A DNA stretch of 64,000 nucleotides, taken from assembly GCF_000272045.2 (NCBI RefSeq), contig NZ_AJYZ02000019.1, positions 472,854-536,853 on the forward strand, read 5' to 3'. A program made the position numbers and the translations under genes. This document shows positions 1-10,562 of this stretch, in pieces. Below the pieces are notes generated by a model. The model did not search any database and was not told the origin of the DNA. It worked only from the letters and a program-made list of their open reading frames with translations. How positions within the stretch are numbered: the first letter of the stretch is position 1; each line of letters begins with the position of its first letter. This stretch comes from Vibrio crassostreae 9ZC13 (lineage in GTDB: Bacteria > Pseudomonadota > Gammaproteobacteria > Enterobacterales > Vibrionaceae).

Positions 1-516
1 GATTAGGATGTAAGCCGAGATATAAACGGAAATTGTTTCTATTTCATGCTCTGGCTCCGCTTCATAAAGCAGTGGCGCAAGGCCGATGAGATAAGCCAAA
101 AAGATAAACGACAGCGTAGATATACTGTATCTGGCTGACAATCTTGAAAACGTACCAATGTAGATCATCACTAAAATGATGCCACCTTGGTAATCGAAGT
201 TGTTCAGCTCGATGGCTAGTCGACCGACATAGACCAAGAAAAGTGAGCTAATTACAAGGAAGGCACTTTCTACGAGTTCCAAAACGTTGGGTTTGTTTGT
301 AATACAGTATCTGGCGGCGGCCATCATCAATAAAAAAAGTATGACTCGGAAAATGATAGGCGTAATGCACTCGCTACCAAAGTGGATGTAGTCGGTGACG
401 ATAAAAGCACAGAATATTGAGATAGGGATGTAGATGAAATTTATGTACGGCAAATAAATTTCATTATCGAAATAGGTTTTAAATCTTTGATTCTTGAACC
501 CAGAATAAGAGCGCAT
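1..516 (-). CDS. Partial multi-spanning membrane protein (N-terminal part; C-terminus outside window)
   Basis: The minus strand is open from an ATG at 516 to the window edge, giving about 172 residues that begin MRSYSGFKNQRF. The reading contains about six hydrophobic segments (for example around YINFIYIPISIFCAFIV, RVILFLLMMAAA and FIFLAYLIGLAP) with short loops, so it is an inner-membrane protein. This many-helix N-terminal layout is common in Vibrio sensor proteins that end in a GGDEF (diguanylate cyclase) domain, but no such domain is visible here because the gene runs off the edge. The frame stays open upstream of 516 to about 591, with a possible GTG start at 564. Neither start has a convincing ribosome binding site. 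Confidence 0.6.
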   Translation of the reverse strand, partial: MRSYSGFKNQRFKTYFDNEIYLPYINFIYIPISIFCAFIVTDYIHFGSECITPIIFRVILFLLMMAAARYCITNKPNVLELVESAFLVISSLFLVYVGRLAIELNNFDYQGGIILVMIYIGTFSRLSARYSISTLSFIFLAYLIGLAPLLYEAEPEHEIETISVYISAYILI

Positions 517-639
517 TGAGAAATTAGCCGAGATTGATACACAATAATTTGCGTAGTATGTCACAGTCTTTGGGATTGTAAACGACCATTTCTATAGATT
601 TGTCAGTATGTTAGCTAGATCAACAAACGGTACAAGGCA

Positions 640-674
640 ATATTCACGCTCTATTATCGGTAGAACGTGAATAT
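640..674. repeat. Inverted repeat / long hairpin downstream of ylqF
   Basis: ATATTCACG (640-648) is repeated inverted as CGTGAATAT (666-674). Part of the loop (TCTA and TAGA) can pair as well. There is no T tract on either side, so this is not a typical terminator. It lies between the end of ylqF and the start of the next minus-strand gene. It could be an operator or a 3'-end mRNA structure. Confidence 0.35.
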
Positions 675-719
675 CTTAGAGGCTGGTGTAAGAGTGGTTA
701 ACAGAAACTAATGGAGATT

Positions 720-741
720 AACAAAAACTAATCGCGATTAG
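720..741 (-). terminator. Weak terminator-like palindrome at the ylqF stop
   Basis: CTAATCGCGATTAG (728-741) is a perfect 14-base palindrome over the ylqF stop codon. On the minus strand it is followed by TTTTTG. The usable stem is only about 5 bp with a four-base loop, so it would be a weak intrinsic terminator at best. Confidence 0.3.
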
Positions 742-1673
742 CGCTTGTTCTTCAGGTAACGCTTACGACGTTCTTCTTTCTTCTTAATCTGTTGCTCAGC
801 TTTCAGTGCAGCCGCTTCTTCAACTTCGATCAGCTCTTGTGTGATCATTTCTGGCAACTCAAGCGTTACCTTACCTAAAGTGCCATTACGCAATTCGTGA
901 AGCAGGATTTCTGAACATTTGTGAATGTCGATATGACCACCGGCACGAAGTGCACCACGCTTACGACCAATTGCTTCCATCAATTCGATGTCAGACTCTG
1001 GCAGCTCTTCAATTTGGTAACGCTCTTGCAAAAGGTTAGGGTACTGCTTTGCTAGGTATTCTACTGTGTAGAATGCCACTTCATCGTATTCCATTGCTGT
1101 ATCTTTTACAGCACCTGTTGCAGCCAAGCGGAAGCCACTGTGTGGGTTTTCTACTTTAGGCCAAAGGATTCCTGGAGTATCTGAAAGGATCACGCCATTT
1201 TGCAGATTGATACGTTGTTGGCGACGAGTTACCGCAGGTTGGTTACCAGTAACCGCAATCGTACGTCCAGCCAAGCAGTTGATGATGGTCGATTTACCCA
1301 CGTTCGGGATGCCCATGATCATTGTACGAATGTTTTTGCCCATCTGTTCACGGTGCGGTGCCAGTTTACGTACCAGCTCCATAACGTGGTTAACTTCTTC
1401 TTTTACGCTAGTCGTAATCGCAATCGCTTTAACGCTTTGCTCCTTCTCGAAGTGCTCAATCCAACGTTGAGTCAGTTCAGGATCTGCAAGGTCACGCTTG
1501 TTCAGCACTTTTACACAAGGCTTATCGCCGCGCAGTGAAGAGATCATTGGGTTTTCACTACTGAACGGGATACGAGCGTCCAGTACTTCGATGATCACAT
1601 CAACTTGTGGGATAACTTCTTCGATTTCTTTGCGGGCTTTATGCATGTGACCCGGAAACCATTGAATAGACAT
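738..1673 (-). CDS. ylqF: Ribosome biogenesis GTPase YlqF (RbgA-like)
   Basis: This is a circularly permuted GTPase of 311 residues that acts in large ribosomal subunit assembly. The permuted motif order is visible: the G4 motif NKRDLAD comes first, then the G1 P-loop GIPNVGKST, then G3 DTPG. The start MSIQWFPGHMHKARKEI is the conserved N-terminus of this family. I therefore place the start at 1673 rather than at upstream codons that would add 52 unlike residues. An AAGG lies about 9 bases upstream of this ATG. The C-terminus is a basic tail rich in K and R, fitting RNA binding. It is a single gene. A short palindrome overlaps its stop codon. Confidence 0.95.
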   Translation of the reverse strand: MSIQWFPGHMHKARKEIEEVIPQVDVIIEVLDARIPFSSENPMISSLRGDKPCVKVLNKRDLADPELTQRWIEHFEKEQSVKAIAITTSVKEEVNHVMELVRKLAPHREQMGKNIRTMIMGIPNVGKSTIINCLAGRTIAVTGNQPAVTRRQQRINLQNGVILSDTPGILWPKVENPHSGFRLAATGAVKDTAMEYDEVAFYTVEYLAKQYPNLLQERYQIEELPESDIELMEAIGRKRGALRAGGHIDIHKCSEILLHELRNGTLGKVTLELPEMITQELIEVEEAAALKAEQQIKKKEERRKRYLKNKR

Positions 1674-1925
1674 AGAGATAAACCTTGATAAATATATTTG
1701 CTGCACATTGTAAGGGTTCGTTAGGGCGTGTAAAGCGCTATGTTGCCCTAGATTAATCAGAGTGAAAGTCCTTACAGGCAATATTATTGCAGTGAGCGAT
1801 TGTAAGGGGCGCATACGTAGAGATTTCAAATGCTGTAATCCATCTAGCAGGCATTTGATTTAACAGTTGATGATTTGAAATGGATTCGGCGAAAAGTAAG
1901 TTTTTGTGTGTCGCCAATTGTTGAA

Positions 1926-1958
1926 AGATAAAATACTATTGCATTGAGTGTTTTATCT
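1926..1958 (-). terminator. Hairpin downstream of the M23 peptidase gene
   Basis: AGATAAAA (1926-1933) pairs with TTTTATCT (1951-1958). Three inner pairs extend the stem to about 11 bp. On the minus strand the 3' arm is T-rich, followed by TTC. A second hairpin, AGACATAA (1974-1981) with TTATGTCT (1992-1999), covers the stop codon of the peptidase gene. One or both probably end the minus-strand transcript. Confidence 0.4.
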
Positions 1959-1991
1959 CGAAGATCCGACTGGAGACATAATCCTATGGGG

Positions 1992-2942
1992 TTATGTCTG
2001 TGGTTGATTTGATTGAACGAGATTTTTCATCAACTGTTTACGTTCTGCTTGAGCGATATAAATGAATTGGTTGTTATAACTTCTGTCTGTATTGATATAT
2101 TGTTCGAAGTTAACTGGTACTCCAGCAACCGAAAGCTCTAAATGCAAGTGAGGTCCAGTTGTTCGGCCTGAATTCCCAGTAAGACCGATTATCTGACCTT
2201 TAGTGATGTATTCCCCAGCTAAGACATGTCTTTCTGAAAGATGAAGGTAGCGCGCATAGTTTCCATCAGTGTGTTTTATGGTTAAGTAGTTACCTGCGAA
2301 ACGGTTATATCGAGACTTCAAAACGACACCGTTGGACAACGAATGAATCTCTGTGCCAATAGGTGTCGCGTAATCCGTTCCAAAATGAGGTGCAATTCGA
2401 TTCGTTATAGGGTGTTTCCTGTTTAAATCGAATGATGAACTCACTCGATAATGCTTAGCAAGAGGGAATACATAGTCATTGTTTATTTTATATCCATTTT
2501 CGTTATAGATATTATCATCCGCCCCTCTCATAGCAAAAAATTCTATATCACTACCTAAATAGTAAAAAGCACTGACATATTCTGTTTTTGTACCATCATG
2601 TTGGGTTTTTATTGAAAACTTATCACCGTTGTTAACTGATTTAATAATGTCAAAATTATCACCTAATAGACTCAATAGTGATTTTAATTCATTGTTCGTC
2701 AAACCAGAGGATAGTATAGAACTGACAAAAGAGTATTTCACAACCCCTGAAACCATTTCAGATGTCGGAGCTGGGGTTGGAATATGAATGCTTTTGGGCT
2801 TGGCTATTTTAGGTGCCTGTTTTTTATCAGTATTTGAATGATTGTAGCTTAGCGATATGGCTGTTGAAACGATCAAAAAAACCATCAAAAGGCCAAAGGA
2901 AAGGGTACGGCGACTTAAATGGCTATTTATTTTCAAATACAT
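1992..2942 (-). CDS. M23-family metallopeptidase (peptidoglycan endopeptidase), membrane-anchored
   Basis: The protein has 316 residues. A single hydrophobic segment near residues 14-33 (GLLMVFLIVSTAISLSY) is a signal anchor that places the rest in the periplasm. A proline-rich linker follows, then a middle region resembling the OapA/Csd3-type domain before M23 domains. The C-terminal LytM (M23) domain keeps its zinc and catalytic motifs: HFGTDYA (HxxxD) and GPHLHLEL (HxH). Members of this family cut peptide cross-links in peptidoglycan. No LysM repeat is present. The gene stands alone on the minus strand, divergent from the giant lipoprotein gene. Any role in making room for secretion machines is only inference from location. 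Confidence 0.88.
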   Translation of the reverse strand: MYLKINSHLSRRTLSFGLLMVFLIVSTAISLSYNHSNTDKKQAPKIAKPKSIHIPTPAPTSEMVSGVVKYSFVSSILSSGLTNNELKSLLSLLGDNFDIIKSVNNGDKFSIKTQHDGTKTEYVSAFYYLGSDIEFFAMRGADDNIYNENGYKINNDYVFPLAKHYRVSSSFDLNRKHPITNRIAPHFGTDYATPIGTEIHSLSNGVVLKSRYNRFAGNYLTIKHTDGNYARYLHLSERHVLAGEYITKGQIIGLTGNSGRTTGPHLHLELSVAGVPVNFEQYINTDRSYNNQFIYIAQAERKQLMKNLVQSNQPQT

Positions 2943-3099
2943 AAATTATCAATAAAATTCGGTTAATGGATAAAAATAAGAATTAGATCATAATATTTAT
3001 TTGTTTTTTTTGCATGTTATTTTAGTTCATTCCTTCGTAATGACTAGCTAAAGGTATAGGGTGTGTTTTTAGAGAGATAAAAAACAAACATTTCACCTT

Positions 3100-3127
3100 T
3101 TGATTTAGCTAAACTGTACTTTATAAG
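3100..3127 (+). promoter_or_regulatory. Sigma-70-like promoter for the giant lipoprotein gene
   Basis: TTGATT (3100-3105), a 16-base spacer and TATAAG (3122-3127) precede the ATG at 3201 by about 75 bases. The surrounding 2943-3200 gap is AT-rich and holds nothing else I can support. Confidence 0.45.
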
Positions 3128-3200
3128 TAGTTATTATGTCATGTTGAGAAAATCTTAGACGATAATATAATCGCGGCAAAATATACTTTGCCAGAAAACT

Positions 3201-6200
3201 ATGTTCACTAAAAACACGCTGAAATCAATATTAGGTCTTATTGTTACGTCGCTTATCTTGAGCGCATGTGGTGGTGGGGAAGGTGGTGGTGATAATACAC
3301 CGCCAGCAAGAAATACCGGGAGCATCTCAGGTAACGTTTTTGACGCTCCTGTTAGTGGTGCGAAAATCGAGGTATTTGAATACAAAGATGGGAACCTAGG
3401 TAGGAAGTTAGCTAGCACGACTTCTGATGCTTTTGGCGACTACAAGGTCGAATTCGAGTCTTCATCGATGCCACTTATCATCGTCGCAAAAGAGGGCAGT
3501 TATACTGATCCACTGACTAACGACACAGTGTCCGTTAGTAATGGTAAAACTCTCCGTTTAGAAGCCATGATTAACTATAAGGAAGGCCAAGATCAAAGCT
3601 TAATGTTGACCCCTTTAACCAACATAGTTTCAGGTTTAACTCAATACAAAGTAGGTAAGGGAGTGTCAGGCTCTACTGCTATCTCAGAAGCATTAAATAG
3701 CATTAACGATATGTATGGTTTCGATGTCAATGAAACTACACCGATAGACATAACCAAAGGTGGTCAAAGTAGTTTTGCTACATCCGGTCACCAATATGGT
3801 GCTTTGTTAACCGCTTATTCTTCTTATTCGTACGACCTAATTCAAAAATACGGTGATACTCAGAGTAATATTTACACATCGATGCATTTGGCTGATATCC
3901 AATATCGAGATGTCATTGCCGATGGTCTTCTTGATGGGCTGGAAATAAGTACTGTGTCGGGAGGGGTAACCCCTTTAACCTTCGGTCAACAAAAAGTCTC
4001 TAGTGATATTTACACTCACGATTTGGCACAGCATGTTCTAATTGTCGTCAATGATCCTAACTTAAATATTTCAGGAACAGACGCAGACGACTATGTTGAG
4101 TTTAGCCGTAAGATTAATGACCAAGGCACCAATAGCGGTACTGGCGGTGTGATCCCACCTCGCGACGAAACCGAAATTGATACCGAAGCGCCTACAGTGT
4201 CTAGAACAGACAGTGATGTATTGGTAAGCCTCGATAAAGTGGATATTAAGCTCAATGATGAAATTGGTGTTCAAGGTGTCTCAGCGTACCTTGAATACCA
4301 ACTGGACGGTGTCTGGTCTCTCGAGAGTCAGTGTGACGATGAACAAACTGCGGGTAGTGAGTTTTGTTTCTTGGAATTCGACGGCTTTGAATCTGGTCTT
4401 AGAGAAACAAGTATTAAAGTAAGTGTAGACACAAAAGCCATTGACGCGGTAGAAGTTGATTCGGATACGGGACTCTCAAATGTAACTGCGGCACGTTTGG
4501 TTTTTTATACGACTGACGTCTTAGGTAACGAATTAGTTCAAGGGCGAGATGTTGGCCATTATGTAAACTTTGAATGGGACAACAATGCGCCGGTAATTGA
4601 AGTAACCTCGGCTAGTTCTATAAACAACAGTGCAAAAGAGTATGTGCTTAAAGGCACTGTAAAAGAAGACTCGCAAGAGATTGATTCGGTAACGGTTTCA
4701 TTTAAAGGCGGTTTAGATGATAGCGTTTCTTGTGGTCATATAACTTTAGAGTCAGGCAGTGCCTGTGAATTCAGTAAGGGATATTCAACCGATGAATTCG
4801 TATCGATAACAACATTTGAAATTAAAGCCACCGATAGCAACGGGAATATTGGTAAGGAAGTTCACGAAGTCGTTCGTGATGATCAAGCGCCGGCGCAAGT
4901 GATTAGCTACCCAGAGAATGCTCCAATGAGTTATGTCAACGTTAGTGTTGATGGGGAACGCGTAACTAAAGAAGATGTTTATACGCAAGACACCTACACA
5001 TCAGAAACGGTTCAATCCACTCGTGATTATTTGAAGATTGATTACATTTACGCGAGCAAGGGGATTTTAAACTCAATTCCCGATGTCGATTTTAGTGACT
5101 TTAATGTCAACGACCTCAAAGATAACAAAATTCCATATGTTCGTGTCAGAGTCTCAGATGGCAACGGGGATATGGGGTTAGGATCTAGTGCCGACAAACT
5201 TAAGCTAGTTGTTAAGTATTTAGTAAGCGCAAACAATGATAATAACTACGTGCTTCAGAAGGTAACCGATACCGTAGCCTCTGCCGCTAACATACCCCAC
5301 GAGCCTATCTCTGATACTGAAGGACACGTAAATGAGGTTATCTATTATGTTCCTTTTGTAAAAGAAATACTTGGTGACAACTTCGCTTCGACGTCCGAGA
5401 ACAGCAGTCAAAAACTAGTGATTCAAACTATTGACGAGTCTGAAAATGAAAGTGCTGAGCAAGAAGTTTATTTTCGTAGTAGCTTCGACTTGCCGACAAT
5501 GACGATCGTTACTCCATTTATCGGAGCTAGTGTTCAATTGGAGGGATTAAACTCGAAGGGAGAGTTCACGTCGCTAGGAAGATGCACCACGATTCAACAC
5601 CTAGAAAGTAATGGAACTAATAAAGCACTAGATGTTGCTGGATGTGAAACAACAACCGATGTAGTTAACTACGACTTTATGCGAGTTAGATTAATCGGTA
5701 TTGATAGTAATACGCAACCGCATTACTACAAGTGGGAGAGTGATCCAGGCACACAATCAGAACAAGTGAACTTAAATAGCGCTAATATAGGAGCCTATTT
5801 TAAACTTAATGGTTCTAAGACTTTTTATATTACTGAACTTGCAACATACCAAACCGGACTGTTTGACTCTCAATGGAATCAAGTTGAAGCGGGAAATAAG
5901 ACTCCTGAGAATGCCGCACGAATTTTAGACGACGTACAATATGCTCTCGCTGGTGGAAGCGATTCATTCTTTGGTTTCGACCCAACGATCGTTTCGTATG
6001 CAACGAATGAAATATTGAAAGGTGCTATTCCGGAAAAACTGCCTAATAATTATATTCATCGGTTTTTAGTAGAAGCGATTTATGACATTACCCAAATAAA
6101 CAATATGCTACTAAGTAACTCTGTTGATTTTGCTTCCGCTATCTATGATGACTTGCAGTACGATGGCCAAGCTAACGGTATTGGTAGTGGGGGTGAAAAA

Positions 6201-9200
6201 ATAGTTCTAGATTCATATGAATTTAGCTCAAAGTCTTACCGTAATGACTTAGCGCAATCATACTATAACATTATGACTGAAAAGTATGGTGTAGCAGCTA
6301 ACCTAGCTCAGCGATACGCCGATCAGATATCAATGGCGAACCCAAGCCTCGATGGCGAACAGATTATAGACGGTGATGGCGAAAGTATTGATAAATCACC
6401 GCCTCAACCTTCGCTAAGTATCGAAAATGGCCGAGAAACATGGGTTGGAAATAAACGGTACGTTGCTGGTGTTTTAGATTCACGGATTATTTTGGAAGAT
6501 CCGTCAGGCATTGTCGTGGAAGAAGGCAGTCAGCCATTATTTGTTACAGTGTGGTATAAGAAAACTGAACCGAATACGGAAATCCCAATTGATCTGAATA
6601 TTCGAGAGTCAGGTGGTGATAATTATAAAAAAGAGTATTTATTTACCCTTAATACCGAGTCTTCAAATCTCAAAGGGATTGTCGAGTTTGCACTTGTGAC
6701 CAGTGCAATGGATGAGCATGGAAATAGCTATGGTTACAATGGAGAGGAACCACATACGGAAACTTTGTATGTGGATAATGATTATCCTTTAGCGACTTAT
6801 ATTCCCCCGAGCGATGGTAATGGTGATCCGATTGACGAAAATGTCTATTTGAACACCAATTATGTTCAAGAACTCACTTTCAACATTGACGATATTGTAG
6901 GAGACAAATTGGACGAGCGAGGGCTCACTTTCTACAACTCGGCAACCGGTGTTACTAATGATTATGACGCTAACTCACATTTTTCAAGTAATACAGAGGA
7001 TCATTTTAAGGTAAAACTATGCTCTGGAGACAAATGTAGCAGTCAAGGTAATATTATTAGTCCAGAAGATGGTAATTGGGTGGTGTATGTTAATGCTGAA
7101 GACAATCTGTCTAATATAGTTAACCGCCAGACGACCAATGCCCCTCAATTTAGTGTATTACTTGATTCAAAAGGTCCGGTAGTAAACGGATCTAAAATTA
7201 TTAACCACTTAGGTGGTAATACTAGCTGGGTACCTGATATTACTTGGAGCTTGAGTCCAGGGAGTTTGGTTGAAGTCGATATGAAGTCAGAGTCTGGCAG
7301 GCGTTTCACTTTGCAACATTACGAAACAGAACCTGAAGAGAGTACTGAGCCGTATCTATTAGGCATGCAGCCTAACGTAGAGGTGAGACTAGTTGCGGAG
7401 GCATTTAAATATAATGAGAAAAACTTCTTCTACGTAACAGCAACAGACAGTTCTTTTCCATCGGGAACACACAGTGGTGAATTTGAATTCTTGGTCGACA
7501 ACAAGGGACCAGTAATTGAATTAGCTGACCCTTGGGTTTTAGACACTAATTCAGGTGAAAGCTATGTTCTTGGTACCGCATTTACTGTAAAGCTTACATC
7601 AGTATCTGACGACTCTGATGTATCTAAGGTTGAACTTTGGCAACAAGGTCAAAACGCTGCAATACGTTCAATTGACCCCAAAGATCCAACGCAGCCCTTT
7701 GATATCGAAATTACAGAAACGCAAAGTGACACTATCGTAATTGGCGAAGACAGAAAGGCTAACCTGTACCTCAAAGCCCTAGACGAATATGGGTTTGAAT
7801 CTGAAACAGAAATTAGAACTGTTCTGCTAGATCGTGAAGGCCCATCACTAAAGTTAAATGCGTTTGATCCGGAAAGTTTCTATCTTGGTGATTATGTATT
7901 CAATCTTTCAGCCCAAGATTTAAATGATAGGGGAACACCATCATCAGACGGTGTTAACAATGAAACATTAGAGTATTGGACTTTCAAAGAAAACCCCTCT
8001 GATGCAAGCACCTTAGTTGGTGAAGATATGAAGATTCCTTTAAGAGGTGAAAACGATGGTGATAGTGCGATTCGCACTATCAGATTAGGTGGTTCCGACA
8101 TTAGAGGGAATACGACAAGCATAGATTATGTGGTTAAAGTTCAAAACTCAAAGCCCACTATTAACTCGGTTACTTTCACATATGAAGATGGCACGCCAGT
8201 TTCTTCTGGTGGCCAGATACAAATTACTCGTGTTGAACCTGTAATTATAAGTATTGATGCTGAAGATGAGAGCGGGATCCCGCTAGTTGAAGGTACTTAT
8301 AAATATGGGGAACAAACCAACAATATCTCATTTTCTCAGAAAGGTGGCCTTTGGGAAGCTAGGTTGACAGAGGCAGATCTAACGGAAGATGGTGCCTATC
8401 AGTTGGAATTCAAAGTATATAATAACGTTCGCTATAGCTCTGAACAAGAAAGGCCTGTTTCCGAACGGTCAGAAAGTATCAATGTGCAACGTCAAGGTGT
8501 TGCTCTGTCAATCGTAAAACCGACTGACTTCCAAAGTCATATATCGGGAAGTACCCTTAATGTTGAATTTGGCCCTGCGGGTGAGGTAAAAGCAAAAACA
8601 TTAGAATGTTGGGTTAGAGAGAATTACACCTCAGACGGTGTGCCGGAAGATGGTTCGAACAATGCTTATTCAGGTGTTATAACTAATCCTCAAGAAAATT
8701 ATAAGTGTAGCATTACAACTGATGTGAATATGTCTGTTTCACCTGTGGTTTTGATAACGAAAACAGTAGGAACGAATGATACTGAAACAGTCAATAAATT
8801 CAGCTTTAATATGATGGATATCGATGCCCCTACGGTTGAACAAGACACATATCAATTTACTGGCAATGACGTTGGTTTGAACGCCGAAGGTAAGAAAGTT
8901 CTGAGCTTAACATTGAGCTTCAAAGACAATCTTTCTGGTGTGGATATTAGTGATGGTAACGAACCGTTATTGGTAAGAAATCGATTAAATGTGTCTTTTG
9001 AGCCAAATAGTTGTAGCTCTAAATTGGGTATAACGACATGTACGTATAGAGAGTTGTATGCCGATATCCTCTCTCCGGGGGCGTTACAGCACTTATACAC
9101 GATTAAGAACTTGTCTGATGTCGCCGGAAACTTAGGTTCGGATCATGCGTTAGAATTATTGCTTCCAGCCCAAGGCGATTTAGAAATCGCTATTACCAGC

Positions 9201-10562
9201 CCTGCTGAAGATACTATTATTCGAGGTGAGACCCTTGAAATGAAATTCAAGGTGAAGGTTGGACAAAATTCTGATCTTGAAAATGTCGTCGCAACTATAG
9301 ATGGTGCGTCATATAATTTGAATGATAACCCAGAGAACTTTGGCCCTTTCACTAAGTGTGAGGATGACTATTCTTGCTCGACGTTTACCGCGCCATTAGA
9401 TGACAAACTAGATGGTCAATTTATCAAGCCTAAAATTCAAATTATTGATGTATGGGGAGAGTCTATAAGCGATGAAGTCAGCGTAATGGTCGATAATAGC
9501 CTACCAAATGTTGACGACACTGTATCCCTCAATGAATCTCCGGATGATTCTAGCTTAGTTAGATTTCAGTTTTCTGTGTGGGATGAAGGTAGCGGTATAG
9601 CAAAGGTTAAGTACACAATAGTTAATCCTAAATATGTATTTGATAAAGATGACGATAGCGAAAATTCACACCTTTATTTTGATCTTCCAAAAACTGAGTT
9701 AGAAGAGTTGAATTCGATACGAGTCAATGTCGAAGCAACTGACAATGTAGGTTGGACTCAAAATAAGACGATTGATATTGACATTAGGATACCAACTATT
9801 GATTTGGCTTTTGATGGAATAACAAGTTTACAAGGGGGTAAGCTTGCTTTTACTAATGATAGCCAAGCGTTCACCATTACCTCTGAAGATGGAGAAGATG
9901 TAAAGGCTGCTTCCTATGCTATAGATTTGGTTCCAGTTTCAGGTAACACGATTAAGTTTTCTGGGAAAATAGCCTCTTCAACAGCTTCAGATACGATGAC
10001 TTTTGATATCGATGCTCAAGCTGAGTATATGCAAAAAGTAACCGTAACCGATTCTATCGGGCGAGTTATTATTGACTTTAATGTGCTCAACAAGACTTAC
10101 GATGCTGAAGGCATCGCATCCATTGTTGATTACCAAGCACCGGTCATTTCAAGTATCACCAGTACTCAGGATTCGATGATTCCAGAGGAAGGGCTATATT
10201 ATTTGGATGTAAGAGCATACGTCTTCGATAAAAATCTAAGCAGTGTTGGTTCTACTGCGGAAAACGGTACCGATGCCCCGGTAAACCCACAATCAATTGA
10301 AGAACCGACCAAAGACGGTGACCCTTACTTGATACGTTATCTTTTATCTCCTGGCGATTATCTAATAAATGTAACGGCAGACGATTTAGTTGAACACCAG
10401 ACCGAGAAGTCACTAAATACAAAAGTTGAAGCAGCAAGTATTCCAGAGCTAACAATATCAACGGCAGCATCAATGCCTTTGGCTGGTGGCGTTGAAATTC
10501 CACTTTTGTTTACCTTCACTGAAGAGGTTAATCAATTTGAATTTTCAGATGTAGAGATTTAA
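3201..10562 (+). CDS. Giant Ig-like-repeat lipoprotein (2453 residues up to an in-frame stop)
   Basis: The N-terminus is a lipoprotein signal ending in LILSAC, with the lipidated cysteine at residue 23 and Gly-rich residues after it, so outer-membrane sorting is likely. Next comes a carboxypeptidase-regulatory-like beta domain (about residues 40-110: SISGNVFDAPVSGAKIEVFE). After that there are many Ig-like or cadherin-like modules, marked by recurring joints such as VDNKGPVIEL, LDREGPSLKL, DIDAPTVEQ and VDNSLPNVDD. Such proteins are usually surface adhesins or surface-layer structures. The reading ends at TAA 10560-10562 inside what looks like an Ig module (TFTEEVNQFEFSDVEI). The same frame then continues open to 12008, so this product appears truncated. 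The start has no strong ribosome binding site. No known T6SS role can be read from the sequence. Confidence 0.8.
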   Translation: MFTKNTLKSILGLIVTSLILSACGGGEGGGDNTPPARNTGSISGNVFDAPVSGAKIEVFEYKDGNLGRKLASTTSDAFGDYKVEFESSSMPLIIVAKEGSYTDPLTNDTVSVSNGKTLRLEAMINYKEGQDQSLMLTPLTNIVSGLTQYKVGKGVSGSTAISEALNSINDMYGFDVNETTPIDITKGGQSSFATSGHQYGALLTAYSSYSYDLIQKYGDTQSNIYTSMHLADIQYRDVIADGLLDGLEISTVSGGVTPLTFGQQKVSSDIYTHDLAQHVLIVVNDPNLNISGTDADDYVEFSRKINDQGTNSGTGGVIPPRDETEIDTEAPTVSRTDSDVLVSLDKVDIKLNDEIGVQGVSAYLEYQLDGVWSLESQCDDEQTAGSEFCFLEFDGFESGLRETSIKVSVDTKAIDAVEVDSDTGLSNVTAARLVFYTTDVLGNELVQGRDVGHYVNFEWDNNAPVIEVTSASSINNSAKEYVLKGTVKEDSQEIDSVTVSFKGGLDDSVSCGHITLESGSACEFSKGYSTDEFVSITTFEIKATDSNGNIGKEVHEVVRDDQAPAQVISYPENAPMSYVNVSVDGERVTKEDVYTQDTYTSETVQSTRDYLKIDYIYASKGILNSIPDVDFSDFNVNDLKDNKIPYVRVRVSDGNGDMGLGSSADKLKLVVKYLVSANNDNNYVLQKVTDTVASAANIPHEPISDTEGHVNEVIYYVPFVKEILGDNFASTSENSSQKLVIQTIDESENESAEQEVYFRSSFDLPTMTIVTPFIGASVQLEGLNSKGEFTSLGRCTTIQHLESNGTNKALDVAGCETTTDVVNYDFMRVRLIGIDSNTQPHYYKWESDPGTQSEQVNLNSANIGAYFKLNGSKTFYITELATYQTGLFDSQWNQVEAGNKTPENAARILDDVQYALAGGSDSFFGFDPTIVSYATNEILKGAIPEKLPNNYIHRFLVEAIYDITQINNMLLSNSVDFASAIYDDLQYDGQANGIGSGGEKIVLDSYEFSSKSYRNDLAQSYYNIMTEKYGVAANLAQRYADQISMANPSLDGEQIIDGDGESIDKSPPQPSLSIENGRETWVGNKRYVAGVLDSRIILEDPSGIVVEEGSQPLFVTVWYKKTEPNTEIPIDLNIRESGGDNYKKEYLFTLNTESSNLKGIVEFALVTSAMDEHGNSYGYNGEEPHTETLYVDNDYPLATYIPPSDGNGDPIDENVYLNTNYVQELTFNIDDIVGDKLDERGLTFYNSATGVTNDYDANSHFSSNTEDHFKVKLCSGDKCSSQGNIISPEDGNWVVYVNAEDNLSNIVNRQTTNAPQFSVLLDSKGPVVNGSKIINHLGGNTSWVPDITWSLSPGSLVEVDMKSESGRRFTLQHYETEPEESTEPYLLGMQPNVEVRLVAEAFKYNEKNFFYVTATDSSFPSGTHSGEFEFLVDNKGPVIELADPWVLDTNSGESYVLGTAFTVKLTSVSDDSDVSKVELWQQGQNAAIRSIDPKDPTQPFDIEITETQSDTIVIGEDRKANLYLKALDEYGFESETEIRTVLLDREGPSLKLNAFDPESFYLGDYVFNLSAQDLNDRGTPSSDGVNNETLEYWTFKENPSDASTLVGEDMKIPLRGENDGDSAIRTIRLGGSDIRGNTTSIDYVVKVQNSKPTINSVTFTYEDGTPVSSGGQIQITRVEPVIISIDAEDESGIPLVEGTYKYGEQTNNISFSQKGGLWEARLTEADLTEDGAYQLEFKVYNNVRYSSEQERPVSERSESINVQRQGVALSIVKPTDFQSHISGSTLNVEFGPAGEVKAKTLECWVRENYTSDGVPEDGSNNAYSGVITNPQENYKCSITTDVNMSVSPVVLITKTVGTNDTETVNKFSFNMMDIDAPTVEQDTYQFTGNDVGLNAEGKKVLSLTLSFKDNLSGVDISDGNEPLLVRNRLNVSFEPNSCSSKLGITTCTYRELYADILSPGALQHLYTIKNLSDVAGNLGSDHALELLLPAQGDLEIAITSPAEDTIIRGETLEMKFKVKVGQNSDLENVVATIDGASYNLNDNPENFGPFTKCEDDYSCSTFTAPLDDKLDGQFIKPKIQIIDVWGESISDEVSVMVDNSLPNVDDTVSLNESPDDSSLVRFQFSVWDEGSGIAKVKYTIVNPKYVFDKDDDSENSHLYFDLPKTELEELNSIRVNVEATDNVGWTQNKTIDIDIRIPTIDLAFDGITSLQGGKLAFTNDSQAFTITSEDGEDVKAASYAIDLVPVSGNTIKFSGKIASSTASDTMTFDIDAQAEYMQKVTVTDSIGRVIIDFNVLNKTYDAEGIASIVDYQAPVISSITSTQDSMIPEEGLYYLDVRAYVFDKNLSSVGSTAENGTDAPVNPQSIEEPTKDGDPYLIRYLLSPGDYLINVTADDLVEHQTEKSLNTKVEAASIPELTISTAASMPLAGGVEIPLLFTFTEEVNQFEFSDVEI

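Noticed and set aside
1200..1538. Plus-strand reading frames opposite ylqF
   Set aside because: They are antisense shadows of a clear GTPase gene and have no ribosome site or family likeness.
1674..1829. 52-residue N-terminal extension of ylqF
   Set aside because: The family starts at MSIQWFPGH; the extension is unlike any homologue I know and lies in the intergenic region.
10560..10562. Selenocysteine or pyrrolysine recoding at the giant-gene stop
   Set aside because: The codon is TAA, which is used for neither amino acid; simple mutation or read-through is more likely.
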